Of a stretch of 64,000 bases of DNA, positions 49,801-60,357 are shown piece after piece; position 1 is the stretch's first letter, and the number at the start of each line of letters is the position of its first letter. The notes under the pieces were generated by a model. It was not told where the DNA came from. It saw only the letters and a program-made list of their open reading frames with translations, and made no database searches. The DNA comes from Hymenopus coronatus. Lineage: Eukaryota > Arthropoda > Insecta > Mantodea > Hymenopodidae. A program made the position numbers and the translations under genes. Location: positions 34,933,501 to 34,997,500 of the forward strand of contig CM060895.1 in the NCBI GenBank assembly GCA_030762935.1, in the 5' to 3' direction.

Positions 49801-52800
49801 TTTTGGGTGGAATGTAATACCTTTTCTAACTACTGTGTGCATTATACGTGGGAAATGTTGAAGCAACAAAATCCATTAATCAGGACAATTATGCACAACT
49901 GTTGAAGTACACTGCAGAATATGATCCTCCTTTAGCACTTAAAACCTCTACTGTGTTTAACAGAATTCATAATCAAATTCAAAGTGACCTAAGTTTCCAC
50001 CATTTTGCCAACTATGATATGAAATTCTGGATGTTTCTTTTGTCCAACATGAAATTACTTGGCAAAATTGATAAGTATATAAGTGCAGAAACATAACAAA
50101 ACTTTGTGATATGTTTAGTACTACATTAGAGCACCCTCAATTAACTTAATCAGAAATTTTAGCACCATTGGAAGATTTCAAATTAGTTTATCTCTTTCAA
50201 ATTTGTTTTTCTCTTAAACGTATTTGACAAAATATTTATTTTCACTGATGTGTGTACAAGATCCTACAAAACCAAGCAAGTGATATCTGTACTGTCAACA
50301 TAAAATTCAAGAAACTCCGTACTCTTCAGCCATTTTATGTGATGAATGAGAACAGATTTTTCAAGAAACTGCATCTTATGTAGAAGAGTCTTCAAAGAGG
50401 AAGAATCCTGAATATAAACCTCTCTATTCTGCAGTGTTTGATAACACTAATAACTGTTTGGATGAGATTTTAAGATTATTCCAAATTAAATATTTAAATA
50501 TTTTACGTGAAAACTATCAATCAGTTCCCCAAAACAGCTTTTAAAGTCTCTTCAATGTATATGGAAAGTTCTTCATTGGCATTTTATTGGGAAAAGAGCT
50601 GATTGTAGTGTACATTACAAGAGTTGGAAACAAAACCAATTTGAACTTGAACTACTGAACACTAATTCAATGCTAAAACAATTTTCGGCAGTTTAAAATG
50701 TTAGTGTTATTCTGTATACAACTCCTGTGAATATCAGCAAAAGGTCGTTTTCAGTGCTGCAGAGAATAAAAAGATGCTCTTAAGCCTTTCTCATTGTGAA
50801 GCCTGCCTACTGAGAAAACTCAGAAAAAGGAGCAGTTCAAGAGGAAAATGCTTCCCAGGAGATCTAAACTGAATTTCAATTCTCAGGGGACCTCAAAACA
50901 TATTTCTAGTGAAAACTCAGTATCAAATTTTTGGGTGGAATACAATACTTCAATACACTACATACATAGTACGTGTAGAGAAAGTAAAAATTGCAGCCCA
51001 GTCTGCAACATTAATGTGACAATAGCCCCTTGTTAGTCTTTTCTTAACCTTTCCTCTGCCATCATTATTTTTAGGTGAGAGACACCTCCTTGCTGTTAAT
51101 GTTTCACCTATGGTGAAAAATTGCTACAAAAAATCCAAAATGTTGTTTTCAGCAATAAAATTTAGCCTTAAATGTGTGTATTTCAAGTTGAAAATACAAT
51201 ATTATGCACTTATCACTAAAAAAAAAGTGTGTACAGTAACATGTTTCAAAATTTTTAAAACAGGTCTCACACTGGGTGCTTCTACATCATCCAGGCATGC
51301 CATACCACTGATTATTTAACCTGTGCCCTCCCCATCCTAAACCACAGGCAAGCTAGAGCACCCAGCAGGCCTCCCCATACCCCACCAACAGCATATTTCT
51401 GGCCATGAAATAGAGACTGTTTAGGCGGCAGAGTACAGCTTGACTTGGAACAAACGATTTGCAGTTTTTCTCTGCTTTATATTTTACTTGGAATTAGTGT
51501 AAACAGTCCATGAGAGTTGACAGATATTATTGATTTAATAACTGCTGTAGGAGAATATGAAATTCTAAGACTTACAGTCACTCAAACCTATGGTGGTAGC
51601 ACTGAAAGGGTTAATAAACATAAATTTCTTTCTATGTTTTACATAGGTATTGCCACATACAAAGACAACTGCTCCTGCAGAAGCAGCACAACAACCATCA
51701 GGGACAAAACAACCTCCAAAGACAACTCAATCAGCCACACCATCAACTCCTACTACGCCGTCGCAGACAGCACCACCACCTACACCAACAGAGACGGCAG
51801 CACAACCTTCACTGACAGCACAACCCTCAGGGGCAGCACAAACCTCACAGATGACACAACCTTCACCAGAAGCACAACCACCCACAGATGAACCACGACC
51901 ATGTTCACCTGTTCTTATAACTGAAACATTGAAAGAGGAGGACCGTCTTTCTGCAGTAGTAGCTCTTGTTAATGATGAGGCAGCTATGGTTCCTAGGGGA
52001 GCACTGTTTAAAAGAGCAGATGGATGTGTGGTAAAAAATTTGGCCTTCAAAGGTTTGGCAAAAGAGGAAGCTAAGATTGTGAACAATTATTATCACTACC
52101 GTATCCCACAACAAAGGTGGAATATTAATCTTCTTACACAGCAAGATTACAATTACTCCTTCGACTTCTTGGACACAACTAATACTGATATCCCAGAAGG
52201 TAACATATTTAATAATTATTTATATTATAACAGTCTAATATGCCACATGTAATGTATGTTTTATCCTATCCTAATATTAACTGAAATATGTTGTTCTAAT
52301 GTGCAGGAGTTTTGATCATCCCAATTTCTCCTTTGCCAGCCAATATAATTTGTGTAGACTGTTTGTTGTCCTTCCTCGATTTCAATTCTTTTCAATTAAT
52401 AAGGTGTTCAGTATTTAAGATATCATCAGTATTGCACAGGTGTCACAGATTATCTTCTTTAAATCTAAATCTATGAAGATGTGCTGCTACACAATCATGT
52501 CCTGTTGCCTATCTAAAATGTGGTTCTGCCTTCTTTCTAGAAGCATGGAGGATTTTTTGTACTATTTCTTTAATATCAGAATAAATTTTATCATTTATTT
52601 TTTCTTTAATTTGTTGGTCATATTTATCCTTTATAATCCTTCCAATCATGTTAAATTTTTCATTTGTAAGAACTTTTTTTGTAGGTTTGGATCTTATAAT
52701 TGCACCCTTTTTTGCCAGAAATCTGTCAGTTCATTCCCAGTGAGCCCCATGTGTGCAGGGACCCTCTTCAAGGTATTTTAACTGAAATATTCTTATATTT

Positions 52801-55800
52801 ATAATATTAATATTATTAGATTCATCATAACAAGGATTTGAATTTAGTCATGACGTAGGTAGTGCTTTGCTCGTTGCTGCATAACCGTGCTGGAATAAAC
52901 AGTTTCAATTTTGGTTGTTTAAACTGCACTAAATAAATCAATAAATGAATGAAATGGATATACCTAAAGAAGTTTTAGGTTATGTTAAAAAAGCTGTACT
53001 TAGTTTGTTACCCACCAAGTCAAAGGACTTATATGACTAGGAATTTTCATTATTTAAAGAATGGGGAGCTGCCAAAGGAGTTAAAATAATTTATAATGAA
53101 ATACTTTATTTCACGATGAAATAAAGACTTATTTTTGTTGTTTCCTAGGATAGATGAAATGTATACAAGAAGTCTATAGGATAGGATAAATGTAATTTAT
53201 AGAGTCTTCATTTGAATGAATGGCTGGCCCAACAGAAATTATCCTAGCACCAGGAAACATGTTATTTACCATCAGATATAATCACTTAAATTTAAGCCAA
53301 AAGATTACTCATGCAAATTATAACTTCAAGAACCATATACTTTCATCATGGATGAAATGAAATGGCATTTTATTTATGGTCACTCTTTAACTGCTGTGAT
53401 TCTCAGCATCCCATTCTATACTGGGTGTGTAATACTGCTTAATTTTGCTCAGAGGCCTCTCTATCAGGTTTGAGGTTCTTTTACGTGCCGTAAATCTACG
53501 ACAAGGGACCCACAGCTTTACTTCCCTTCCGAAGGAAACCATGCTAAGGATTTTTACACCCAATAAAATCCTCTTCCTCCGCCGGGTTTCATCATGGATG
53601 TTAAAATGATGTCCTTTGCTGCTACACATCTTGCACACCATTTAAACATACACATAGATGAAAATTGGGCAATATCCTTCAAAGTCATTTTACTCTCTGT
53701 ACATAGTTTTGAGGTCCCCTGACTTGAAAAAAAAATTTGTGTGTCTGTGAACACAACAAATTAAAAATGAAAAGTCAGTTAAACACCAAACTTGATATTT
53801 AAGTTCAGTATCTTCCAAGGAAAACATATTCTCAGGATAATCCCTCCACCCCCAATTACTGTTTACATGGAACATCTTTCAAAAATGTTGATTTTTTAAA
53901 AAATGGCTCCTTTGATTTTTATTAAAATAATATATGTTTAATATATTTTCATCACAAATGAATGTATACCTTTAATTTTCTGGAAATAGCCTCTGAAGTC
54001 ATATTCATAATTTCTTGTAGAGCTGTTTCTCAGATATTCCTTGTTATTGGTTTCATTTTTAAATTACTTAAACTTTTCTCACATGGGGAGTCATTTTTCA
54101 TTTCATATCTATTTTGTTTTAGTCCTGTACATACAAACATAACCAAATTTCAATTATTTCACTTGTGATGAGTTTTTAAGATTTGACTATCCCTTTATCC
54201 TAGTGTATTCCTTTATTTCCCTTTTACTTTCAAGAAAGCAAGTCATAGGATAACAGCTTATGCATGTGTTCTTTCTCTGCTTCATGGTATAGACAATTAG
54301 TTGGCTTTCCACCTTCAAGATCCTCCACCATTATTTTCTGGTTCTATCCACAAAGTTCTTTCTTTAGAATTGTGTTCATTTATTCCAAATCTTTTATCTT
54401 TGTCTCAAATAAATACCAACCCAGGTAATTAAGCTCAATATTTTTCAGAGATGTGACAAAGTATTTTCAAGAAAATCCTACCTAAACTAGGCTTTACATG
54501 GAATATTTGTTCAAAATTTTTTATATTTTCAAAAATGACTTAACAATTTTGATTAAAATACCATATATTAAAGATATTTTCATGATGAATAAAATGCATA
54601 CTTGAATTTTGTGGGAATAGCTTGTGCAGTTTTCTACATTTGAAAGTAATTTTGTATAATTTTATATAATTGGTAAAATTAAGCCATAAATGAAAATAAA
54701 CTGCACAAAAATGAAGCCCTCTTTAAAGCACACAATTTTTTTCCAAATAACCTCTTCTGTGGATAAGCCATTTCTGAGGTATCTGTTATTAATGGTTTTG
54801 AATTGATCAATATCTTCTTTTTCAAGTCCTGTCTGATTATGCTTCCTGTATTTTAAAAACGAAGCCAATAACAAGGATTATCTCAGAAATGGGGAAAAAG
54901 AAAATTATGGAAATTGTGATTTAACAAGATCTACATTTTTTGTGAGTAAGTTTTCCACTATCTCTTATGGTTTACCAGTTATGCTATTCCCAGAAAATGC
55001 AAGATATACATTTAATTTGTCATGTAAATATGTTTAATATACAGTATACATCTAGGTGGCCCGGGTTCGATCCCTAGCGCCCACATGTGGAATTTCTGGT
55101 GGACAAAGTGGCATCTGGATAGGTTTTCTCCAAGTCCTCTGGTTTCCCCTGCCACTCATTCCACCAATTGCTCCATCATAACTTTTCCTATCATCAATTT
55201 CACCTACATTTCATATCATCCACTTCCTCATGCTCATGCCTGGCTACAGGCCAACCCCTCGTAACAAGTTTTCCATTCTGTAGTTTCGTGCTCCCCGACA
55301 GGCTTCTGAGGGTAAGCCAATTATGAAACAAATTTTAATCAAATTTGTTAGTGTCATGAAAACAAAATTTTCTAATATTTTTTCCCTGTAAAGGGTAGTT
55401 TGGGTTGGGGGATTTTCTTGAAAATCTTTGTGTTGCACTCTTGGGAGACACTAAACTTAAATACCAAGTTTGGTATTTAACATTTTCTAAAAATGCTTTT
55501 GTTTGGTTTCCGGTGTTCTCAAAACATATTTGGGGTGAAGTCTCAGTATCAAATTTCTCGGCGGAATACAATAACTTCTTTAAATACAATGTATACTGTG
55601 TATACTATGTATATATGTATCTGTATATCTAGAGAAAGTAAACAAGTATACCACAAATAAAAATTGTTTTAAACATACAATATATTTAAATCATTTCTTA
55701 TGACATCAACCAATTCCAAGATTATTGGTTTGAAATTCTCAATAGATTGTAATTTTTTAAGTGGCAGTCACTGTTCAGTTGTTTTCATGTCATGGAAATT

Positions 55801-58800
55801 GTATGGTTTATCTTGATTAAACTTGGAAAAGTAAGCTTTCATAGTAATATTTTGTAGAAGCTATATAAAATTATTGTGCTAGAGCAAATCAGTGAATGTA
55901 ACACTAGATTTTCTTAAACAGCAGTTATCAGTGTAATTTGATTGTCACTGGAAAATCTAACTGGTTAATTGTTAGCTGAAAGGTGTTCTCATGTAATGAA
56001 TGATACATTTGAATATGGTTTAATTATACTGTAAGGAAATTTGTATATGACCGTCTTCTTCATGTGTCTGTTCCTTACTCCTAAAAGAATAATGACCAAT
56101 TTCCATTATGATATTAACATTAGCAGAAAAGGAAATGCTATTGACAGTCTAACTCTTCTTTGATATAATTTTATTTTTAAAATTGTTTCATTTGTATGGT
56201 ACCTCTAACTTCTATAGTCATATGAGAGGCTTTGGTTTGAGAATCAGCTACACTTATTACTACTATACTGGGTGTTTATTTTTATCTGTGATTTCTCATG
56301 TGTAGATTTAGAATGGAGAGATGATAATTTGTAGAAGAGAAAGGTGTCATAGTGACCTCTACCTAGAAAGGGCATGGATGGTTTGTAGAAGAGAAAGCTT
56401 TGGATGTGGATGCATTGCTAACCAACACAACCAGCCTTCTTCTGGTACAATAAAGAATAATATTCAAAGTTTGCTATGTTTTTTGTTCACAAACTGAATA
56501 TGAAGACAATCAGCTTAACAAGATATATCACTACATAGATACAATACATACTCTGAACTTCAAATACAATCCCTGCCACTAGAGGGACAGTACTCAAGTT
56601 ACCATTAAGTGAGTTCTTCTGCTGCTAGGGGGACAGTGTTCAACTCGCCTCATCACAGTGGTAACACACAGTATGTACTTCTGTCACTAGAGGGACAGCA
56701 TATAGCTTGCCTATCAGGAAGGATTCATTTGCACTAGAGTGATCAGTATATTATATTGATAAAATATTTTTGAGTTGGGTTTGTAACACTTAAGTATCAC
56801 TTCCGTATAATTTTTCCAGATCAGTTTCAATGGTGGTCTGGAAAAACTAGAAGTAAGCCATACTTAAGTTTTACAAATCCAACTCAAAAATTCTATTCAT
56901 ACATATCACTGTTCCAAAACACCCTTTCATTAAAATTGTTCTTAAATTGTATTGATATTATTATACAGTTTTTATTTTATTATTAGAACCAACTGAAAAA
57001 TTCAATGCCATACCTGGGATTTATACACGCAGTTGCTCTACTGTACTCTAACAAAACTAGATAGATTGTACATAACTTGCCTCATCAGAGATACCATCAA
57101 TGGCATTTCTTGCACAGGAAATCTTGGATAAAAAAAAGTGAACACCCAGCAATTTTTTTACTTTCTCTACTATGTAAATACAGAAAATATGGTATTCAAC
57201 AAAAATATTTGGTACAAAGATTTTACTAGAAATACATTTTGAGATTCTCTTAATTTAAAAAAAAAATTAGAAAAAGGTTCATGTTTACGTCTTTGAACAG
57301 CAAAAAACTTAAGTGCTCAGATTCAGTATCTTCCAAAGTGATGACACAATTTCAATTAAGTCCCTCCCCCAAACCATCCTTTACATGGAAGATTTCCAAT
57401 TTTTTTATTTTCTCCAAAATGATTCCAACAATTAACATCCATATATTAAAAAAAATTTACATGACAATACTACTTGGCAAATGTAGATTTCTTTTCTTCT
57501 TTGGTCATCAATCCTTGGATTGGTTTGCACCAATTTTCTAAAACAATTTTGAATTACTTTTTGTGCCATAAGTCGTTTACGAGATATTTGCTGTTAATGG
57601 GTCAAATTGTTCCATACTTTGGCACTTTCAAAGTCCTTTAGATGTTCAATTGTTCGCAATCGCATGGAAAGCATAGGAATTTTAAGGCCAGTATAAATAG
57701 CAGTAAAATGTTTTAACTTGAAATGTAAAAAGAAGCTAGTAACAGTGAAGAATAACACAAATATTAACATAAAAATAATAGTTGCAACAAATCTTCAATT
57801 ATCTTTTGGAATCCTTGCTTGGACTAGTTTCGCAATGATTCCATTGCATTATCAACATATCCTTTTGGTCTCTTTTTTGATGTTTTTTGATGAACATCAA
57901 AAAAGAGACCAAAAGGATATGTTGCAAAACTAGTCCAAGCAAGGATTCCAAAAGATAATTGAAGATTTGTTGCAACTATTATTTTTATATTAATATTTTT
58001 GTTTTAACTACACATCGCTACTTCCTTTGTATCTATAATGAAATGTGCATCGTAGCTATTTCTACAAAGGTTTATTGACTTTTGCTTAGGGTAAGTTATC
58101 CGGATGAAGCTTTCTGGGGTTTTCCATTACCCTGAGAAAACAAATGTCAAATAATTTAAGCTTCACTGATCCTGAGATCATTTGGAGCATAATTTCATTC
58201 GCCCAATATGACCAACCAAGTCAAAGCATGTTACACAACAAAAGAGGCATATCTCAAAGTGAAGCAGACAAGTATAAATTTTAATAATTTATACTCACTA
58301 ATAAATGACGGGTAGAGAAAGTCATGTGAATGCAATATATCAGTTTTAAAAAGTTATATTAACTACAATGGCAGAGATGGAATAATTCTGATTTATGTGA
58401 TATTTGTGTTTAAGATCGCTTAATGGATTTGCCACAAGATACCTACAACGCTGATATTAATGTTTAGCTACAAGGAATGTGTAAAAGTGTATATAGGAAA
58501 ACCAAACAGAAAATTGGGCAATGTTTTAAAGAACACAAGAATAAAAATCTGATGTAATCCATTCACATGACTTTCTCTATATCTCTGCAACAAATTTTTG
58601 TTAAAAAATTTATGCTTCTATTTACTTCATGCTAAGTTAGAAAAAATTAGCAGAAATAGTCTTATTACTTGCTTCCCTGTAAGTAGAAGCAAAATAAGGG
58701 AGTAACATAGGTTAAAGTGATAGCAAAAGATGGTTACTATGTGACTGAGGTTCCTTTGATTGTATGGACAGGAGTTGACAAATTCCTGTATGAGAAAACT

Positions 58801-59920
58801 AAGTTTTTAAGGCTGAAACAAAAAACAAGGAATATCTAAAAAAACGATCAACTCTACGAAAAAAATGTATATAACATACATTGTGTGTTTTAATGTGCTC
58901 TACATTTTTTTGTGTGGTAAGTTTTTGTCTATCTCTTACGGTTTACCAGTTACACAAAATTCCGTAAAATTCATCCAGAATAAAGTAGTCTTCAGAGGCT
59001 ATTCCCAGAAAATTCAAGATATACATATTATTTGTCAAGTATACATCTTTAAATATGATATTTTTATCAAAATCGTTAAGGCCATTTTTTAGAAAATCAA
59101 AATTTTCAAACATTTTTCCATGTGAAGGGTAGTTGGGGCTGGACGGATTTTCTTGAAAATCTTGTATCGCATCCTTGGAAGATACTGAACTTAAATACCA
59201 AGTTTGATATTTAACAGCCTTTTCGTTTTTGAGCTATGCTGCCCACAGACACATACACACAGACAGACATTTTTCTAAAAATGCTTTTTTTGGATTCAGG
59301 TGGTCTCCAAAACATGTATTTCTGGTGAAATCTCGGTATCGAATTTTTGGGTACAATGACCTTCTCTATACACTATGTACATAGTACATATAAAGAAAGT
59401 AAAAAATATAAACAGACAGATAAGTCAAGCTGTATCCCACCATTTTTGGACAAAAAACTATAATTTTCACAGGAAACAAAATTACTAAAATCAGTGCAGA
59501 ATACAACTGAATTAACAGTTTGGGAAAATCTATCAACTCTAAAAATCACAAACAAATGATCTTATCTCAAAATTCATCAACCGAAAAGAGACATCTACAG
59601 GCCGTTATTATGAGTTCATCAGTAGTTGTTTTAACTAGTGAATTTTGAGTGTGATGCCATGTTTTTTACCTATATTGATTAGTTACTTCACTATGCGTTC
59701 TCATCAATGTCTTAAGTGGAAAAATTTACTTTATACAAGATTTTCTTTTACAGGACGAGTTTGGACAGTGCAATTTTATGATGCTGGACGAGTTTCATTG
59801 CTGCAGAATTTGTACTGGCCTGGGATGACATGCTACCATCGAATAGATACTCCTCATTATGGGTTCATGTACACAGGATTAGGAAAGAAGAATATGGATT
59901 TACCGTTCATGAATTATTGA
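46642..59920 (+). CDS. RSPH9: Radial spoke head protein 9 (RSPH9), four exons
   Basis: Exons 46642-46868, 47292-47424, 51647-52199 and 59754-59920 join in phase to 1080 nt (359 residues plus stop). All three introns have GT..AG ends. The product is a component of the radial spoke head of 9+2 axonemes, which passes signals between the central pair and the dynein arms in motile cilia and sperm tails. Family features seen: an N-terminal YFWGTIFG / DYFIAFG stretch, MVPRGALFKRADG about residue 235, a GLAKEEAKIVNNYYHYR stretch, FDFLDTTNTDIPEG, LYWPGMTCYH, and the hallmark C-terminus GLGKKNMDLPF. Human RSPH9 has 276 residues; the extra length here is mainly a Pro/Thr/Gln/Ala-rich linker at about residues 123-207. 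The start was chosen because its distance to the YFWG motif is as in the family. No frameshift or stop was found, so the gene looks intact. Confidence 0.95.
47292..47424 (+). CDS. RSPH9: RSPH9 exon 2
   Basis: The acceptor follows a T-rich tract ending TTTTTAG at 47291. The first base completes an AGC (Ser) codon split with exon 1, giving YYSTNMFDWGLLP; the family has Ser followed by a Trp-containing stretch at this place. It ends in phase 0 at a GAG codon with donor GTCAGT at 47425. Confidence 0.92.
47640..48660 (-). pseudogene. Broken mariner-type transposase in RSPH9 intron 2
   Basis: Reading the minus strand from 48610 downwards gives pieces in family order: a helix-turn-helix region (TVVRWIQSFEEGQETLKDNP), a linker with LTDVEKRRKKCARKLL, a degraded GDES catalytic stretch, MFSMFFNYEGPLVVDCMPEG, then LAPCNFWLFP and a C-terminal EYFSSFYKWLHQ piece. 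Several stops and frameshifts separate them. A left end like GAGGAGCATTCAAAAACTTT at 47640 resembles a mariner terminal repeat; no matching right end was seen. An inactive fossil. Confidence 0.8.
49440..49850. repeat. R1 fragments left of the hAT relic
   Basis: Forward middle/3' piece at 49440-49700 joined to a reversed 5' end at 49690-49850 (CCTCAAAACATGTATTTCTG, then a decayed palindrome). Confidence 0.65.
49848..50850 (+). pseudogene. hAT-type transposase relic in RSPH9 intron 2
   Basis: The frame at 49848-50096 reads INQDNYAQLLKYTAEYDPPL then STVFNRIHNQIQSDL, like the early part of hAT proteins of the ZMYM1/TTF type. After many stops, a C-terminal piece near 50720-50800 reads TPVNISKRSFSVLQRIK, matching the SERxFS-RIK dimerisation motif of hAT transposases. 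R1 ends lie on both sides (49690-49850 and 50870-50992). Clearly dead. Confidence 0.7.
50870..50992 (-). repeat. R1 5' terminus right of the hAT relic
   Basis: Only the terminal 120 bp, ending TAGTACGTGTAGAGAAAGTA. Confidence 0.8.
51647..52199 (+). CDS. RSPH9: RSPH9 exon 3, with low-complexity linker
   Basis: The acceptor is TTTTACATAG at 51646; it starts in phase 0 with VLPHTKTT. The first 85 codons or so are almost only Pro, Thr, Gln, Ala and Ser, then the conserved RSPH9 core resumes (TLKEEDRLSAVVALV, VPRGALFK, DFLDTTNTDIPEG). It ends one base into a Gly codon; the donor is GTAACA at 52200. Confidence 0.93.
52290..52790 (-). pseudogene. LINE (non-LTR retrotransposon) fragment: RNase H end and zinc knuckle
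   Basis: The minus strand gives VPAHMGLTGNELTDFWQKR, the familiar HxGxxGNExAD motif of LINE RNase H domains, then GHDCVAAHLHRFRFKEDNL followed by a C-x-x-C...H C-terminal motif. Stops and frame changes interrupt it. It sits at the start of RSPH9 intron 3, antisense to the gene. Confidence 0.65.
53350..53592 (-). repeat. SINE family A
   Basis: Reverse orientation: tail at 53355, AATTTTGCTCAGAGGCCTCT, and TTACTTCCCTTCCGAAGGAA; the head breaks off after CTCCGCCGGGTTTC. Confidence 0.88.
53690..54270 (+). repeat. R1 repeat, partial
   Basis: Decayed 5' end (TACTCTCTGTACATAG), internal gaps, ends before the 3' terminus. In RSPH9 intron 3. Confidence 0.7.
54425..54800 (+). repeat. R1 repeat, middle part
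   Basis: Contains the decayed GATGTGACAAAGTATTTTCA block (CpGs lost) and CCATATATTAAAGATATTTT. Confidence 0.65.
54850..55645 (-). repeat. R1 repeat split by a SINE
   Basis: Reversed R1 at 54850-55046 resumes at 55331 with TTTTAATCAAATTTGTTAGT and ends at the terminus TATCTAGAGAAAGTA. The break falls in the block TTTAATATACAGTAT / ATTTTAATCAAA. Confidence 0.75.
55047..55331 (+). repeat. SINE (family D) inserted in an R1 copy
   Basis: B box CCCGGGTTCGATCCCTAGCG, then a core with GGTTTTCTCC and GGTTTCCCCTGCCA like family B, then a pyrimidine-rich tail. R1 sequence resumes on both sides. Confidence 0.75.
56574..56746. repeat. Degenerate tandem array of a CACTAGAGGGACAG-type motif
   Basis: Four related blocks start near 56576, 56624, 56684 and 56731, each with (C/T)(C/A/G)CTAG(A/G)GGGACAG or a decayed form, at spacings of about 48, 60 and 47 bp. 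Confidence 0.6.
56766..56892. repeat. Imperfect inverted repeat (hairpin) in RSPH9 intron 3
   Basis: Arms of about 57 bp: TTTTTGAGTTGGGTTTGTAA... on the left and its near complement ending TTACAAATCCAACTCAAAAA on the right, with CCAGA/TCTGG next to a 12-base loop. Roughly one base in six differs. Confidence 0.8.
56985..57060 (-). repeat. SINE family C fragment
   Basis: AAAAATTCAATGCCATACCT, GGGATTTATACACGCAGTTG and CTCTACTG match the head of the 13.6-kb copy, with CpGs lost. Confidence 0.6.
57155..57640 (+). repeat. R1 repeat, 5' two-thirds
   Basis: TTTTACTTTCTCTACTATGT start; the palindrome is shortened; strongly CpG-depleted. Confidence 0.7.
57756..58001. repeat. Long near-perfect inverted repeat (hairpin) in RSPH9 intron 3
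   Basis: The left arm (57756-57884) and right arm (57893-58001) are inverted copies with very few mismatches, separated by an 8-base loop. The left arm has one extra block of about 20 bp (near 57833-57853) that the right arm lacks. The outermost bases also show weaker symmetry outwards. The high identity argues for recent origin, or for a maintained fold. Confidence 0.9.
58545..59405 (-). repeat. R1 repeat, full length, in RSPH9 intron 3
   Basis: From CTGATGTAATCCATTCACAT to TGTACATAGTACATATAAAG. An isolated R1 3' end lies just before it at 58300-58345. Confidence 0.9.
59754..59920 (+). CDS. RSPH9: RSPH9 exon 4 (terminal)
   Basis: The acceptor TTTTACAG ends at 59753. The first two bases complete the split Gly codon, giving the junction EG-RVWTVQFYD. 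It carries the conserved C-terminus (LLQNLYWPGMTCYH, YGFMYTGLGKKNMDLPF) and stops at TGA 59918-59920. An AATAAA overlaps the stop, and a better placed one lies at 60037-60042. Confidence 0.94.
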
Positions 59921-60036
59921 ATAAAGAACATTTAACGGTTTCAATGCCGACTTTATTTCCAAAGTTTAAACAGCCAAAAACATGTTCACATATTTCATTT
60001 ACATACCTTTAAAACAGTTTTTTAAAAATCTCTTTC

Positions 60037-60042
60037 AATAAA
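60037..60042 (+). terminator. RSPH9 polyadenylation signal (AATAAA)
   Basis: A canonical AATAAA lies 117 bp after the RSPH9 stop. Another AATAAA at 59920-59925 touches the stop codon and is too close to be the main signal. Confidence 0.6.
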
Positions 60043-60118
60043 AATGTTTCATGTACAAAGTTACAAGAACAGTATATTTATGTGAAACATTATTTAAACT
60101 GGGATTCTGAATGTCTTG

Positions 60119-60124
60119 TTTATT
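60119..60124 (-). terminator. Polyadenylation signal for the convergent minus-strand gene
   Basis: AATAAA on the minus strand, about 76 bp after the stop of the 60357-60200 exon. With the RSPH9 signal at 60037 it makes a tight convergent pair. Confidence 0.5.
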
Positions 60125-60199
60125 AAAAATCCACAATGAATACTGAATTAAAAGGAAAAATATTCATCAATTTGGCCAAAGCCTTGAAATAAATTAATT

Positions 60200-60357
60200 T
60201 CAATGACAGAAGTATGGCATTTGTATCTCCAGTCTTTGCTTCTTGCGTGCTTCCATACCTGAGAAAAATTCACGAATATCTTCTTCCCGAACAACCTTCT
60301 TGTTTTCAGCAAACTTTTGCAAATACTCCTTCAACTGGACCTTCATGTTATTGTACT
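60200..60357 (-). CDS. Terminal exon of an unidentified gene, charged helical C-terminus
   Basis: On the minus strand the acceptor TTTTTACAG precedes an open frame reading YNNMKVQLKEYLQKFAEN, then KKVVREEDIREFFSGMEARK, then KQRLEIQMPYFCH and stop at 60200-60202. The alternation of charged and hydrophobic residues suggests an amphipathic or coiled-coil helix. An AATAAA on the same strand (60119-60124) follows the stop by about 76 bp. The exon is tail to tail with RSPH9, with 280 bp between stop codons. Upstream exons should lie right of 60361; I could not place one before the window end. No family was recognised. Confidence 0.6.

Noticed and set aside
51727..52086. 119-codon minus-strand frame opposite RSPH9 exon 3
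   Set aside because: A shadow of the low-complexity linker and the conserved RSPH9 coding sequence.
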